DNA of 64,000 nucleotides from Sinisalibacter aestuarii (lineage in GTDB: Bacteria > Pseudomonadota > Alphaproteobacteria > Rhodobacterales > Rhodobacteraceae). The stretch is from NCBI RefSeq assembly GCF_027923545.1, contig NZ_BROH01000006.1, positions 173,455-237,454 on the forward strand, read 5' to 3'. The first letter of the stretch is position 1. Every line of letters begins with the position of its first letter. A program made the translations under genes and the position numbers. Of the stretch, positions 9,519 through 17,932 are shown one piece after another. The notes under the pieces are model-generated. The model had not been told where the DNA came from. It was given only the letters and a program-made list of their open reading frames with translations, and did not search any database.

Positions 9519-10457
9519 CTAGTCTTGCGCGGACGTGTTCCGCGTCTCGTCTATCGCCTCTCTGAGAAAACCGCGCGATTTCCTCAGTTGCTGCTCGGCG
9601 GGCTCGCGGTCGAGCCCGGTCAACTCCATCAGAATGGCCAGCTTCACGTCCTGCCCGCTGGCCGCGAGCGCCGCCTCCGCCTGTGCCGGGTCGCATCCCG
9701 TCGCCTCGGTCACGATCCCGATCGCGCGGGTCATCAGCTTGCGGTTGGAGACCGACACGTCGACCATCAGGTTTTCGTAAGCCTTGCCGATGCGGATCAT
9801 GCTGGCGGTCGACAGCATGTTGAGCACCATCTTCTGCGCCGTGCCGGATTTCAGCCGCGTCGAGCCGGTCAGCACTTCCGGGCCGACAACCGGCGAGATC
9901 GCCACATCCGCCATCGCCGCGATCTTCGAGCCGGGATTGCACGACAGCGCCACCGTCACCGCGCCGACCTCGCGCGCATAGGCGAGCGCGCCGACGACAT
10001 AGGGCGTCTGCCCGCTCACCGCGATGCCGACCACCACGTCGCGCCCGGTGAGCCCGACATCGCGCAGATCCTCCGCCCCTTGTGCGGTATCGTCCTCGGC
10101 ATTTTCCACCGCGTTGCGCAGCGCCGTATCGCCCCCGGCGATCAGGCCGACGACCAGCTCCGGCGGCACCCGGAAGGTGGGCGGGCATTCCGAGGCATCG
10201 AGCACGCCGAGCCGCCCGCTGGTGCCCGCACCGATATAGATCAGCCGGCCGCCCTGCTCGAAGGCGGCCACGACACGATCCACCGCCAGCGCCACATTGG
10301 GCAATTCACGCTCGACGGCGAGGGCGACGAGCTTGTCTTCATCATTCATCCGGGCCAGCAATTCAGGCACCGGCAGCCGGTCGAGATCCATCGTGCGCGG
10401 ATTGCGCGTCTCGGATACGAGCTTGTGCAGATCGGCAACGGTAACGATGTCAGACAC
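9519..10457 (-). CDS. murQ: N-acetylmuramic acid 6-phosphate etherase
   Basis: 312 residues, close to the usual MurQ length. It cleaves the lactyl ether of MurNAc-6-phosphate to GlcNAc-6-phosphate and D-lactate in the cytoplasm. The SIS domain signature [20 protein letters not shown] and the downstream [12 protein letters not shown], which carries the second acidic catalytic residue of the family, are intact, as is the [19 protein letters not shown] segment. It is the first gene of the minus-strand operon and faces the MurR-type regulator across a 183-bp promoter region. Confidence 0.96.
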   Translation of the reverse strand: MSDIVTVADLHKLVSETRNPRTMDLDRLPVPELLARMNDEDKLVALAVERELPNVALAVDRVVAAFEQGGRLIYIGAGTSGRLGVLDASECPPTFRVPPELVVGLIAGGDTALRNAVENAEDDTAQGAEDLRDVGLTGRDVVVGIAVSGQTPYVVGALAYAREVGAVTVALSCNPGSKIAAMADVAISPVVGPEVLTGSTRLKSGTAQKMVLNMLSTASMIRIGKAYENLMVDVSVSNRKLMTRAIGIVTEATGCDPAQAEAALAASGQDVKLAILMELTGLDREPAEQQLRKSRGFLREAIDETRNTSAQD

Positions 10458-10640
10458 CCGGCTCTCCCCTGGTTCCCGTCACCAAGCATTGAATTGAAAA
10501 TTCCCATTGTCAACGGGTATCTGGAATTGTTTATTCATTCCACGGGCGCGCTGGGTTTCACAGCGAAAGATGCTAAAGCCATTGACCATGCGATGCCGGA
10601 GCCAACCCGCCCCGGCGCAGACAGGGGAGACCGGGCCAGC
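10458..10640. promoter_or_regulatory. Divergent murQ / murR-like promoter region with two inverted repeats
   Basis: An AT-rich island in GC-rich surroundings. It holds GAATT-GAA-AATTC at 10491-10503 and TGGAAT-N9-ATTCCA at 10522-10542. Both are perfect inverted repeats and share a GAATT core, so they are good candidates for binding of the RpiR-type regulator encoded to the right. Operator function is inferred from symmetry and position only. Confidence 0.55.
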
Positions 10641-11489
10641 ATGTCGGTTCTGACCATTCTGAAGGCCAAACTCGGCACCTTCACCGAGGGCGAACGCGAA
10701 ATCGCGCAATTCGTCCTCGATGCGCCCGACCGGACGATCCAGCTTTCCTCAGCCAATCTTGCCGAGGCGACCGGGCGCAGCCAGTCGAGCGTGGTCAAGT
10801 TCTGCCAGAAGCTCGGGTTTTCCGGTTATCAGGATTTCAAGCTCGCCGTCAGCCAGGCGATGGCGCAGAGCTGGGAGGTGCCCACGGGCGTGATCCACGG
10901 CAGCATCGACGCCACGGACAGCTACACAACCACGGTGCAAAAGCTGATTGGCAGCAAACTACACGCGATGCAGCAGACGATTTCGGTCAACACCGAAACC
11001 GCCATCGGCCGGGCCATCGAGATGATCCGGAACGCCCGGCGCGTGCAGCTTGTCGGCGTCGGCGCGGCCTCGCTGGTGGCGCGCGACCTCGCCTACAAGC
11101 TGCAAAAGCTGGGGCTGTTCGTGATCTACGAGGCCGACAGCCACGTGCAGGTGGCCAATGCGGCCACGCTCGGGCCGGACGATGTGATGATCGCCCTGTC
11201 GCAATCCGGCGCCAGCCTCGAAACCCTGCATGTGGCCCGAACGGCGAAGGCGCATGGCAGCACGCTGATCTCGGTGACCGGCGTGCAGCCCAACCGGCTG
11301 GCCTCGATGGCCGACGTGCAGCTCCATACCGTCGCCGACGAGGAACGCCCCCGCTCCTCGGCCATCACCTCGCGCGATGCGCAACTGACGATGACCGACC
11401 TGCTGTTCATCCTGCTCCTGCAACGCAAGCCGGAGGCCAACGCGCTGATCCATGCGGCGGAGGAAGCGGTGACGGGCCTGAAATCGTAA
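10641..11489 (+). CDS. MurR/RpiR family transcriptional regulator
   Basis: 282 residues with an N-terminal HTH_6 DNA-binding domain (LAEATGRSQSSVVKFCQKLGFSGYQDFK around residues 41-68) and a C-terminal SIS sugar-phosphate domain (LVGVGAASLVARDLAYKLQKLG, then ALSQSGASLETL). In E. coli MurR senses MurNAc-6-phosphate and represses murQP. Divergent placement from a murQ-led operon supports the same role. The ATG at 10641 starts the conserved domain; an upstream in-frame ATG at 10593 would add 16 non-conserved residues. Confidence 0.9.
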   Translation: MSVLTILKAKLGTFTEGEREIAQFVLDAPDRTIQLSSANLAEATGRSQSSVVKFCQKLGFSGYQDFKLAVSQAMAQSWEVPTGVIHGSIDATDSYTTTVQKLIGSKLHAMQQTISVNTETAIGRAIEMIRNARRVQLVGVGAASLVARDLAYKLQKLGLFVIYEADSHVQVANAATLGPDDVMIALSQSGASLETLHVARTAKAHGSTLISVTGVQPNRLASMADVQLHTVADEERPRSSAITSRDAQLTMTDLLFILLLQRKPEANALIHAAEEAVTGLKS

Positions 11490-11562
11490 CCGCAGGCGGA
11501 ATGCGACGGCAGGCGGCGCTCGCACCGCGGCAGGCAGGCTGACAGCCGGGTTTCGACGAAAG

Positions 11563-11590
11563 AACGCCCCGGCTTTGCAACCGGGGCGTT
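11563..11590 (-). terminator. Rho-independent terminator after rpmD
   Basis: Perfect 10-bp stem AACGCCCCGG / CCGGGGCGTT with an 8-nt loop, followed on the minus strand by TTCTTTCG. It ends the rpmC-rpmD transcript and separates it from the convergent regulator gene. No rplO or secY follows. Confidence 0.85.
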
Positions 11591-11649
11591 CCAATACTCT
11601 GGTGTCTCGCTGGCACGTGCCCGCGAAAAACACCGACGCGCGTCGGCGT

Positions 11650-11838
11650 TTAGCCGCGCTCTTCGATGATCTCCACGAGATGCGGGATCTTCGCCACCAT
11701 GCCGCGGATCGCGGGGGTGTCTTCAAGCTCGCGCGTCTTGTGCATCTTGTTGAGCCCGAGGCCGATCAGCGTCTGGCGCTGGATGGCCGGGCGGCGGATC
11801 GGGGAGCCGATCTGCTTTACAACGATGGTTTTCGCCAT
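11650..11838 (-). CDS. rpmD: 50S ribosomal protein L30
   Basis: 62 residues, the short bacterial L30 form, with the opening [17 protein letters not shown] and the [21 protein letters not shown] core. It is a large-subunit surface protein. It lies 11 bp downstream of rpsE and is the last gene of this transcript: a terminator and a convergent gene follow, whereas most proteobacteria continue with rplO and secY. Confidence 0.97.
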   Translation of the reverse strand: MAKTIVVKQIGSPIRRPAIQRQTLIGLGLNKMHKTRELEDTPAIRGMVAKIPHLVEIIEERG

Positions 11839-11849
11839 GTCCTGTCTCC

Positions 11850-12416
11850 TTACTCAGCCGCTTCGGTTTCGGCCTGCGCAGGACTACCGAGGATATCGGC
11901 GACCTTCTTGCCGCGGCGCTGCGCCACCGAACGGGGCGAGGCCTCTTTCGCCAGACCGTCAAGCGTGGCGCGGATCATGTTGTAGGGGTTCTGCGAACCG
12001 ATCGACTTCGAGACGACGTCTTTCACGCCGAGCATCTCGAAGACGGCGCGCATCGGACCACCGGCGATGATCCCGGTGCCTTCCGGCGCGGTGCGCATGA
12101 CCACACGGCCAGCGCCATGGCGGCCTTCGATATCGTGGTGCAGGGTGCGGCCTTCCTTGAGCGGGATACGCACCATCTGGCGCTTGGCCTGCTCGGTGGC
12201 CTTGCGGATCGCCTCGGGCACTTCCTTGGCCTTGCCCTTGCCGAAGCCGACGCGGCCTTTCTGGTCGCCGACGACGACGAGCGCGGCGAAGCCGAAGCGC
12301 TTACCACCCTTCACGGTTTTCGAAACACGGTTGATCGCAACCAGACGATCGGCAAATTCCGGGGCGGCTTCCTCACGGTCGCGGCGCGGACCCCGGCGGT
12401 TTTCACGTTCTGCCAT
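11850..12416 (-). CDS. rpsE: 30S ribosomal protein S5
   Basis: 188 residues. The S5 N-terminal double-stranded RNA-binding domain is evident ([27 protein letters not shown]), followed by the C-terminal domain with [16 protein letters not shown]. The first about 20 residues are charged and variable, as usual in alphaproteobacteria. S5 acts in decoding fidelity and helicase activity at the mRNA entry. Unusually, 185 bp separates it from rplR, filled by a hairpin and an inverted REP-like pair. Confidence 0.98.
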   Translation of the reverse strand: MAERENRRGPRRDREEAAPEFADRLVAINRVSKTVKGGKRFGFAALVVVGDQKGRVGFGKGKAKEVPEAIRKATEQAKRQMVRIPLKEGRTLHHDIEGRHGAGRVVMRTAPEGTGIIAGGPMRAVFEMLGVKDVVSKSIGSQNPYNMIRATLDGLAKEASPRSVAQRRGKKVADILGSPAQAETEAAE

Positions 12417-12503
12417 TGAGCAGTCCTTTCATGGTGGCGCGCTCGCGCCGGTCATACTCGATCCATGGTGCGAGCGTGCTGTGCACGCGGGCCCGGATCA
12501 TCG

Positions 12504-12524
12504 GGAGGGCGGTCGTCGCCCTCC
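12504..12524. other. Stem-loop in the rplR-rpsE spacer
   Basis: Perfect 8-bp inverted repeat GGAGGGCG / CGCCCTCC around a 5-nt loop. No T-run follows on either strand, so it is not an obvious terminator; it may be an RNA-processing or stability element in the operon mRNA. Confidence 0.5.
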
Positions 12525-12538
12525 TCGCTTGGTGTATC

Positions 12539-12595
12539 GGTGCGCCTGAAGGCACACCCTACGGGTCCGGTGCAGGGTGCGCCTTCAGGCGCACC
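12539..12595. repeat. Inverted pair of REP-like repeats between rplR and rpsE
   Basis: Minus-strand copy at 12539-12562 (head GTAG, arms GGTGTGC and GCGCACC, loop CTTCAG) and plus-strand copy at 12572-12595 (head GCAG, arms GGTGCGC and GCGCACC, loop CTTCAG), 9 bp apart. Same family as the elements at 23003, 23732, 28863 and 39509. Confidence 0.85.
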
Positions 12596-12601
12596 CCCAC
12601 A

Positions 12602-12961
12602 TCAGAACTTCAGGCCACCTTCACGGGCGGCGTCGGCCAGAGCCTTCACCTTGCCGTGGAACAGGAAGCCGCCACGGTCGAAGTAGCATTCCTCGACCTT
12701 GGCTTTCTTCGCACGTTCGGCCAGCGCGGCACCCACCTTGGCGGCGGCGTCGACGTTGTTCTTGCCGGTCACGCCCAGATCCTTCTCCAGCGAGGAGGCC
12801 GAGGCGAGGGTCACGCCGTTCACATCGTCGATCAGCTGAGCGCTGATGTTCTTGTTGGAACGATGCACCGAGAGGCGCACCTTGCCGACATTCGTTTTGC
12901 GAAGTTTGTTCCGAACGCGCAGGCGGCGCTTGAGGAACAGTGTCCGTTTGCTGTTTGCCAT
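12602..12961 (-). CDS. rplR: 50S ribosomal protein L18
   Basis: 119 residues, standard length, with the conserved [24 protein letters not shown] region (here [18 protein letters not shown]) and C-terminal [26 protein letters not shown]18 binds 5S rRNA with L5 in the central protuberance. 11 bp downstream of rplF. The stop is followed by the REP-like pair rather than directly by rpsE. Confidence 0.98.
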   Translation of the reverse strand: MANSKRTLFLKRRLRVRNKLRKTNVGKVRLSVHRSNKNISAQLIDDVNGVTLASASSLEKDLGVTGKNNVDAAAKVGAALAERAKKAKVEECYFDRGGFLFHGKVKALADAAREGGLKF

Positions 12962-12972
12962 CTGTCCGGTCC

Positions 12973-13506
12973 TTACTTCTTCTTGCCTTCCTTGCGGAAG
13001 ATGTACTCGTCCTTGTACTTGATGCCCTTGCCCTTATAGGGCTCCGGGGCACGCCATTCGCGGATATTCGCCGCGACCTGGCCCACAAGCTGCTGGTCGA
13101 TACCTTCCACAACGATTTCGGTCTGCTTCGGCGCGGTGACGGTCACGCCCTGGGGCGCTTCGAAGTTCACCTCGTGGCTGTAGCCGAGGTTCAGCTTCAG
13201 CACGTTGCCTTGCATCTGGGCACGGTAGCCCACGCCGTTGATCTCAAGCTCTTTCTTGAAGCCCTCGGTCACGCCGGTGACGCAGTTTTGCACCTGCGTG
13301 CGCGACATGCCCCATTGCTGGCGGGCGCGCTTGGACTTGCCGCGCGGCTCGATCTTCACCGCGCCATCGTCGACAGTGAGCGTCACATCGTCGGTCGCGG
13401 TGAAGCTGCGGGTGCCTTTCGGCCCCTTCACTTCGATGGTCTGGCCCGAGACGGATGCAGTCACACCCGAGGGCAGCTCGACCGGTTTCTTACCAATACG
13501 AGACAT
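12973..13506 (-). CDS. rplF: 50S ribosomal protein L6
   Basis: 177 residues with the two repeated L6 folds: [17 protein letters not shown] at the start and the C-terminal [26 protein letters not shown] that contacts 23S rRNA near the factor-binding site. Twelve bp downstream of rpsH and 11 bp before rplR, in the canonical spc order. Confidence 0.98.
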   Translation of the reverse strand: MSRIGKKPVELPSGVTASVSGQTIEVKGPKGTRSFTATDDVTLTVDDGAVKIEPRGKSKRARQQWGMSRTQVQNCVTGVTEGFKKELEINGVGYRAQMQGNVLKLNLGYSHEVNFEAPQGVTVTAPKQTEIVVEGIDQQLVGQVAANIREWRAPEPYKGKGIKYKDEYIFRKEGKKK

Positions 13507-13518
13507 TGCCAGACCTCC

Positions 13519-13911
13519 TTAGAACACGGTGCAAATCACTTCGCCGCCAACATTCTGGCTGCGAGCGTTTGCGTCCGACATCACGCCCTTCGGCGTGGAG
13601 ACAATCGAGACACCAAGGCCCTGACGGACCTGCGGGATCTCCTTGGCGCCCATGTAGACGCGGCGGCCGGGCTTCGAGACGCGCTTGAGTTCGCGAATGA
13701 CCGGGGTGCCGTCGAAGTACTTGAGCGAGATTTCAAGGGTCGGGTGACCGTTCACGTCGGTCCCGGACTCGTAGCCGCGGATGTAGCCCTCGTCCGCGAG
13801 CACGTCCAGCACCCAGGCCCGCAGCTTGGAAGCCGGGGTGGACACGGTGGACTTGCCGCGCATCTGAGCGTTGCGGATGCGGGTGAGCATATCGCCGATA
13901 GGATCGTTCAT
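13519..13911 (-). CDS. rpsH: 30S ribosomal protein S8
   Basis: 130 residues. The N-terminus [17 protein letters not shown] and the C-terminal block [22 protein letters not shown] are S8 signatures; the protein binds helix 21 of 16S rRNA early in assembly and represses the spc operon in E. coli. Twelve bp from rpsN and from rplF. Confidence 0.98.
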   Translation of the reverse strand: MNDPIGDMLTRIRNAQMRGKSTVSTPASKLRAWVLDVLADEGYIRGYESGTDVNGHPTLEISLKYFDGTPVIRELKRVSKPGRRVYMGAKEIPQVRQGLGVSIVSTPKGVMSDANARSQNVGGEVICTVF

Positions 13912-13923
13912 CGTCGTCTCTCC

Positions 13924-14229
13924 TTACCAGCTCGATTTCACGAGGCCCGGGATCTGGCCGTGCGAGCCAAGCTCGCGCAGCGCAATCCGGCTGACCTTGA
14001 GTTTGCGGTAATAGGCGTGCGGACGCCCGGTGAGCTGGCAGCGGTTGTGCAGCCGCGTGGCCGAGCTGTTGCGCGGCAGTTTCGCCAGTTTCAGCGAAGC
14101 CCGGAAACGCTCTTCCATCGGGCGCTCCTGGTCGCTGATGACTTCCTTGAGGGCAGCGCGCCGCGAAGCGTATTGCTCCACAAGCTTCTGGCGCTTGGCC
14201 TCGCGGGCAATCATGGATTTCTTAGCCAT
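13924..14229 (-). CDS. rpsN: 30S ribosomal protein S14, zinc-independent type
   Basis: 101 residues, the long form found in proteobacteria. The short zinc-binding form has CxxC pairs; none is present here. C-terminal [39 protein letters not shown] matches the family (seen as contiguous conserved blocks). It sits in the 30S head. Lies 19 bp downstream of rplE. Confidence 0.98.
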   Translation of the reverse strand: MAKKSMIAREAKRQKLVEQYASRRAALKEVISDQERPMEERFRASLKLAKLPRNSSATRLHNRCQLTGRPHAYYRKLKVSRIALRELGSHGQIPGLVKSSW

Positions 14230-14248
14230 ATCTGTTGTCCTCCGAGGC

Positions 14249-14812
14249 TCAGCTGTTGAACGGCATGTTGAAAGCTTTCAACAGCGCCTTGGCTTCCGCG
14301 TCGGTCGGCGCGGTGGTCGTGATCACGATATCCATGCCCCAGACCTCGTCGACCTTGTCGAAGTCGATCTCGGGGAAGACGATGTGCTCTTTGAGGCCCA
14401 TGGCGTAGTTGCCACGGCCATCGAACGAGGTGCCGGGCACGCCGCGGAAGTCGCGCACGCGCGGCATCGCGATGGTGATCAGGCGGTCGAGGAATTCGTA
14501 CATCCGGTCGCCGCGCAGGGTCACCTTGGCGCCGAGCGGCATGTCTTCCCGGACGCGGAACGTCGCGATCGACTTCTTGGCCTTGGTGATCACGGCCTGC
14601 TGGCCGGCGATCGTCGTCAGGTCTTCCTGGGCCGATTTGGCCTTCTTGGAATCCTTCACGGCCTCGGTGCCGCAGCCGATATTCAGCACGATCTTGTCGA
14701 GACGCGGGATCTGCATGTCGTTCTTGTAGGAAAACTCTTCCTTCAGAGCGGCGCGGATCTCGGTCTTGTAGAGCGTCTTGAGACGCGGGGTATAGGTCGC
14801 AGCGTCGAGCAT
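14249..14812 (-). CDS. rplE: 50S ribosomal protein L5
   Basis: 187 residues with the conserved [14 protein letters not shown] region, the [24 protein letters not shown] core and C-terminal [18 protein letters not shown]5 carries 5S rRNA and contacts the P-site tRNA. Its ATG overlaps the rplX stop as TGATG, so the two are translationally coupled. Confidence 0.98.
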   Translation of the reverse strand: MLDAATYTPRLKTLYKTEIRAALKEEFSYKNDMQIPRLDKIVLNIGCGTEAVKDSKKAKSAQEDLTTIAGQQAVITKAKKSIATFRVREDMPLGAKVTLRGDRMYEFLDRLITIAMPRVRDFRGVPGTSFDGRGNYAMGLKEHIVFPEIDFDKVDEVWGMDIVITTTAPTDAEAKALLKAFNMPFNS

Positions 14813-15117
14813 CAGATCACGTCCCCCGTGGTCTTGGCGAAGCGCACCTTCTTGTCGCCGTCCATGCGGAAGCCGACGCGGGTCGCTTTGCCGTTCTTGT
14901 CGAGAAGGGCCAGGTTCGAAAGGTCAATCGGCATCGCCTTCGGAAGCCGGCCGCCTTGCGAGGTCTGGGTCTGGCGGGTGTGACGGACGGCCATGTTGAT
15001 GCCATCGACCACCGCTTTGCCGGCTTTCGGCATCACCTGGGTGATTTCACCCTGCTTGCCCTTGTCCTTGCCCGCGAGCACGACGACCTTGTCGCCCTTT
15101 TTCAGTTTCGCAGCCAT
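14812..15117 (-). CDS. rplX: 50S ribosomal protein L24
   Basis: 101 residues from the ATG at 15117, which overlaps the rplN stop as TGATG; a GTG one codon upstream is open but less likely. The KOW motif region [19 protein letters not shown] near the N-terminus is clear. L24 initiates 50S assembly at the polypeptide exit tunnel. Confidence 0.97.
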   Translation of the reverse strand: MAAKLKKGDKVVVLAGKDKGKQGEITQVMPKAGKAVVDGINMAVRHTRQTQTSQGGRLPKAMPIDLSNLALLDKNGKATRVGFRMDGDKKVRFAKTTGDVI

Positions 15118-15485
15118 CACAGCACCTCCGGCGCGAGCGAGATGATCTTCATGAAGTTCTTCGCACGCAGCTCACGCACCACCGGCCCGAAGATACGGGT
15201 GCCGATCGGTTCGTTGTTGTTGTTGAGGATGACGGCGGCGTTGCGATCGAAGCGGATCGCGGTGCCGTCTTCGCGACGGACTTCCTTGGCGGTGCGCACG
15301 ACGACGGCTTTGCGCACGTCGCCCTTCTTCACGCGGCCGCGCGGGATGGCTTCCTTCACCGAGACGACGATGATGTCGCCGACGGAGGCGTATTTACGCT
15401 TGGAACCACCCAGAACCTTGATGCACTGCACCCGGCGAGCGCCGGAGTTGTCAGCGACATCCAGATTGGTCTGCATCTGGATCAT
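15117..15485 (-). CDS. rplN: 50S ribosomal protein L14
   Basis: 122 residues from the ATG at 15485, exactly the usual L14 length; the nine extra upstream residues of the open frame are not conserved. It opens [19 protein letters not shown], the L14 signature. L14 lies at the subunit interface and is the target of the silencing factor RsfS. The gene follows rpsQ after 66 bp, the longest gap inside this block apart from rplR-rpsE. Confidence 0.98.
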
Positions 15486-15551
15486 GTGGTTTCTCCTGAC
15501 CTTTGGGGGCACGCCCCCAGGGTTTCGATCAAACCGGGAAGTGACGGCCTA

Positions 15552-15782
15552 TCAGGCGGTGATCACTTCCCAGCGCTTGGTTTTCGACTTCGGGGCGCAT
15601 TCCTGGATGCGCACGGAGTCGCCGACTTTGAACGTGTTGTTCTCGTCGTGAGCCCGGTACTTCTTGGTCGAACGGACGGTTTTCTTCAGCAGCGGGTGCT
15701 TGAAGCGGCGTTCCACCAGCACGGTGACGGTCTGGGCGTTGGCGTCCGAGGTGACGGTGCCGTTCAGGATACGTTTGGGCAT
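15552..15782 (-). CDS. rpsQ: 30S ribosomal protein S17
   Basis: 76 residues with the OB-fold S17 pattern: [20 protein letters not shown], then [21 protein letters not shown]. It binds 16S rRNA helices 7 and 11 early in assembly. Twelve bp after rpmC. Confidence 0.97.
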   Translation of the reverse strand: MPKRILNGTVTSDANAQTVTVLVERRFKHPLLKKTVRSTKKYRAHDENNTFKVGDSVRIQECAPKSKTKRWEVITA

Positions 15783-15794
15783 CGTTCAGGCTCC

Positions 15795-16001
15795 TTACTC
15801 GTTGCCGGCCGCAGCCGCGGCTTTTTCATTGAGGATGGTCATCACCCGGGCCGCGTCACGGCGCACCTTGCGCACGCGGGCGGAATTTTCCAGCGCGCCG
15901 GTGGCTTGCTGGAAACGCAGGTTGAAGCTCTCTTTCTTCAGGTCGGCCAGCTGCTCCTTGAGCTGGTCTGCCGACTTGTCACGCAGTTCCTTGGCGTTCA
16001 T
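15795..16001 (-). CDS. rpmC: 50S ribosomal protein L29
   Basis: 68 residues, all helical, opening [20 protein letters not shown] and holding [23 protein letters not shown]29 sits at the exit tunnel near trigger factor and SRP. Here it begins a new transcript: its usual upstream neighbour rplP lies 4.2 kb away behind its own terminator, with five unrelated genes in between. Confidence 0.97.
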   Translation of the reverse strand: MNAKELRDKSADQLKEQLADLKKESFNLRFQQATGALENSARVRKVRRDAARVMTILNEKAAAAAGNE

Positions 16002-16304
16002 CCGCCTATTCCTTTCTCAACATCACCGGGGCGCCCTTTGCGCCGCCTTTCGCAAGGCGACAGGTCACGCCGAATCCGATGGAGTTCGTGTGAAGGCTGC
16101 GCAATACGCCCGATCGCCCAACAAAGCAACCCCTTTGGGTCGGGTTTTGCATGCATCGCCCGACGCCCGGCTGAGAAACCGTGCTGCCGCGGCGTCGAGG
16201 GGGTATTTCGCAAGGATTGTCCCCTTGCCCGGTGCCGGGGATGGTGCCAGCCTCGACCCATGCCGGATTTGCCCGGCAGGTGCATAGTCAGGAAGGAAAA
16301 CCAC
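16002..16304. other. 303-bp spacer between rpmC and the divergent PG-binding gene
   Basis: No gene is seen. It holds the candidate rpmC promoter at 16101-16129 and a small inverted repeat CGCCTT-TCGC-AAGGCG at 16044-16059 that would lie in the rpmC 5' leader. The part nearest 16300 carries the AAGGAAAA ribosome binding site of the plus-strand gene. Confidence 0.6.
16101..16129 (-). promoter_or_regulatory. Candidate sigma70-type promoter for rpmC
   Basis: Reading the minus strand: TTGCTT, 17 bp, TATTGC. It is about 100 bp upstream of the rpmC start and explains how the spc-like block is transcribed after separation from rplP. Confidence 0.45.
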
Positions 16305-16856
16305 ATGTCTATTCTGAAGCGGGGGCTCAAGGGGGCCCCGGTGAAACGTTTGCAGGAACGGCTCGGGATCACGGCGGATGGCGATTTTGGCCCCGGCACC
16401 GAGAAGGCCGTAAAGGATTTTCAGAAAGCCAATGGGCTTGCCGTGGATGGCATCGCCGGGCCCGACACCTTTACCGCGATGGGGCTCTATGAGCTGGTGC
16501 TGCTGCGTCGCGGCTCGCGCGGAGACGCCGTGAAACGGTTGCAGGAGGGCCTCGGCATCGGCGCTGACGGCATCTTCGGACCGGGCACCGAGAAGGCGGT
16601 GAAGGCGTTCCAGGAGGCCAACGGGCTGGCGGCGGACGGGATCGCCGGGCCGAAGACGCTGGCAAAGCTCAACTCGTTCGAGGAGGTCACCGAGGAAACG
16701 GTGAAGCGCGCCGAGGTGAAGCCGGACGAAGCCCATTTCGAAAGCGAGCCGCTGCCCGAGATCAAGGGCGCCGAAGTGGTTGAAGGCTCCGAGGGCGAAG
16801 ACCAGCTCGAAGAAACCTCGATCTGGTCAAAGGTCACCGGCTGGTTCAAACGCTGA
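16305..16856 (+). CDS. Protein with two peptidoglycan-binding (PGBD-1) domains
   Basis: 183 residues. Two tandem PG_binding_1 repeats are obvious at about residues 10-55 and 71-117 (VKRLQERLGITADGDFGPGT and VKRLQEGLGIGADGIFGPGT), followed by an acidic linker and a short amphipathic end (SIWSKVTGWFKR). No signal peptide or catalytic domain is present, so either it is exported by another route, binds the membrane through its tail, or uses the fold for something else. AAGGAAAA precedes the ATG. It is divergent from rpmC and followed by a strong terminator. Confidence 0.8.
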   Translation: MSILKRGLKGAPVKRLQERLGITADGDFGPGTEKAVKDFQKANGLAVDGIAGPDTFTAMGLYELVLLRRGSRGDAVKRLQEGLGIGADGIFGPGTEKAVKAFQEANGLAADGIAGPKTLAKLNSFEEVTEETVKRAEVKPDEAHFESEPLPEIKGAEVVEGSEGEDQLEETSIWSKVTGWFKR

Positions 16857-16872
16857 ACACCCGCCACATGCG

Positions 16873-16902
16873 AATGCCCCCGCCGAAACCGGCGGGGGCA
16901 TT
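16873..16902 (+). terminator. Rho-independent terminator after the PG-binding gene
   Basis: Perfect 13-bp stem AATGCCCCCGCCG / CGGCGGGGGCATT with loop AAAC, followed on the plus strand by TTGTTG. It lies 17 bp after the stop codon, between convergent genes. Confidence 0.85.
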
Positions 16903-16920
16903 TTGTTGCGCGCCGTCCGG

Positions 16921-17802
16921 TCAGTCAGCGTTGGCGTCGAAGAACTCGATGGTGGCCGCGATCATCTCTTCCAGCGTCTTGTCGTCGACGAATGCGTTGA
17001 ACGAGTGATCCATCTCGGCGGTCCAGAGCGTTTCCGGACCCTCATGCGCCCCGATCAGCATGTCCGCCGAAGCAGGCAGCACAGTGGTATCGAGGCTGCC
17101 CTGGGCAACAAGCAGCGGGCCGGAATAGCTGGCGATCTCGGCTCTGGGGTCGAAGCTCTCGATCCCGTCGAAAAAGCCCGCCTTCAGGGTCACATCCGCG
17201 CCCCAGGGCAATGCGGCGGTGATGGCGGCATCGTCTTCTGCGGCAAGGCCCGCCGCCATCGCCTCGGCGCCAAGCAGATCGCCATAGGTCTGCATCGGGT
17301 CAGCCACCGCCGCCCAGAGCGCCACGGCGTCGGGCAGGTCCGACCGCCCGGCAGTGGCGGTGGCGACCAGCCCGCCCTGGCTCCAGCCGATCACGAACAG
17401 ATCGTCTCCGGCCACCTCCGGCGAGCCCGCGAGGTAGCTGAGGGCGGCAAGTGCATCGGCAACCTGCCCGTCAAAGGTGGTATCGGCATAAGTGAGGTCC
17501 GACGTGCTCTCGCCCGAGCCGCGAAAGTCGATCCGCAGGCTCGCATAGCCAGCCGCCGCGAGCCGTTCCGCCGTGCGGGCGAAGATGCCCTCCGGCACGG
17601 CATCGGTCGGCAGTTCGTCACGCGAGCCGGTGAAACCGTGCAGCAGAAGCACGGCGGGGGCCGGATCGCCGCCGGGCAATTCCAGCGTGCCGATGAACGG
17701 CCCGGCGGGCGACTCGATAGTCACCACCTCTTCCATCCCTTGCGCCAGGGCCGGCGCGGCCAGCGCACAAAGCGCAATCGTCGAAATCGTAAGGGTCCGC
17801 AT
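16921..17802 (-). CDS. Secreted alpha/beta hydrolase (dienelactone/S9-like)
   Basis: 293 residues from the ATG at 17802, which gives a clean signal peptide MRTLTISTIALCALAAPALA with cleavage before QG; the open frame extends 21 residues upstream without conservation. The fold is plain: LLLHGFTGSRDE (oxyanion region), FRGSGEST, nucleophile elbow GWSQGG, a late AQGSLDTTVLP carrying the acid and DHSFNAF the histidine. A periplasmic esterase or peptidase-like activity is expected; substrate unknown. One of five genes inserted between rplP and rpmC. Confidence 0.88.
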   Translation of the reverse strand: MRTLTISTIALCALAAPALAQGMEEVVTIESPAGPFIGTLELPGGDPAPAVLLLHGFTGSRDELPTDAVPEGIFARTAERLAAAGYASLRIDFRGSGESTSDLTYADTTFDGQVADALAALSYLAGSPEVAGDDLFVIGWSQGGLVATATAGRSDLPDAVALWAAVADPMQTYGDLLGAEAMAAGLAAEDDAAITAALPWGADVTLKAGFFDGIESFDPRAEIASYSGPLLVAQGSLDTTVLPASADMLIGAHEGPETLWTAEMDHSFNAFVDDKTLEEMIAATIEFFDANAD

Positions 17803-17932
17803 GGTCACAATGTCTCCCGTGTTGAAAATACCCGAAAGGCTAATCGCGACCCGGGCAGCGGGCAAATTGAATCGCGCAGGCGCGGCGCAAAGCCCTCTCG
17901 CCCTGCCCCGCGCCTTGCGCTATGAGGCGGGC

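Noticed and set aside
9469..10188. N-terminal extension of the binding protein into murQ
   Set aside because: Arginine/glycine-rich shadow of murQ; the signal peptide begins at the ATG at 9468.
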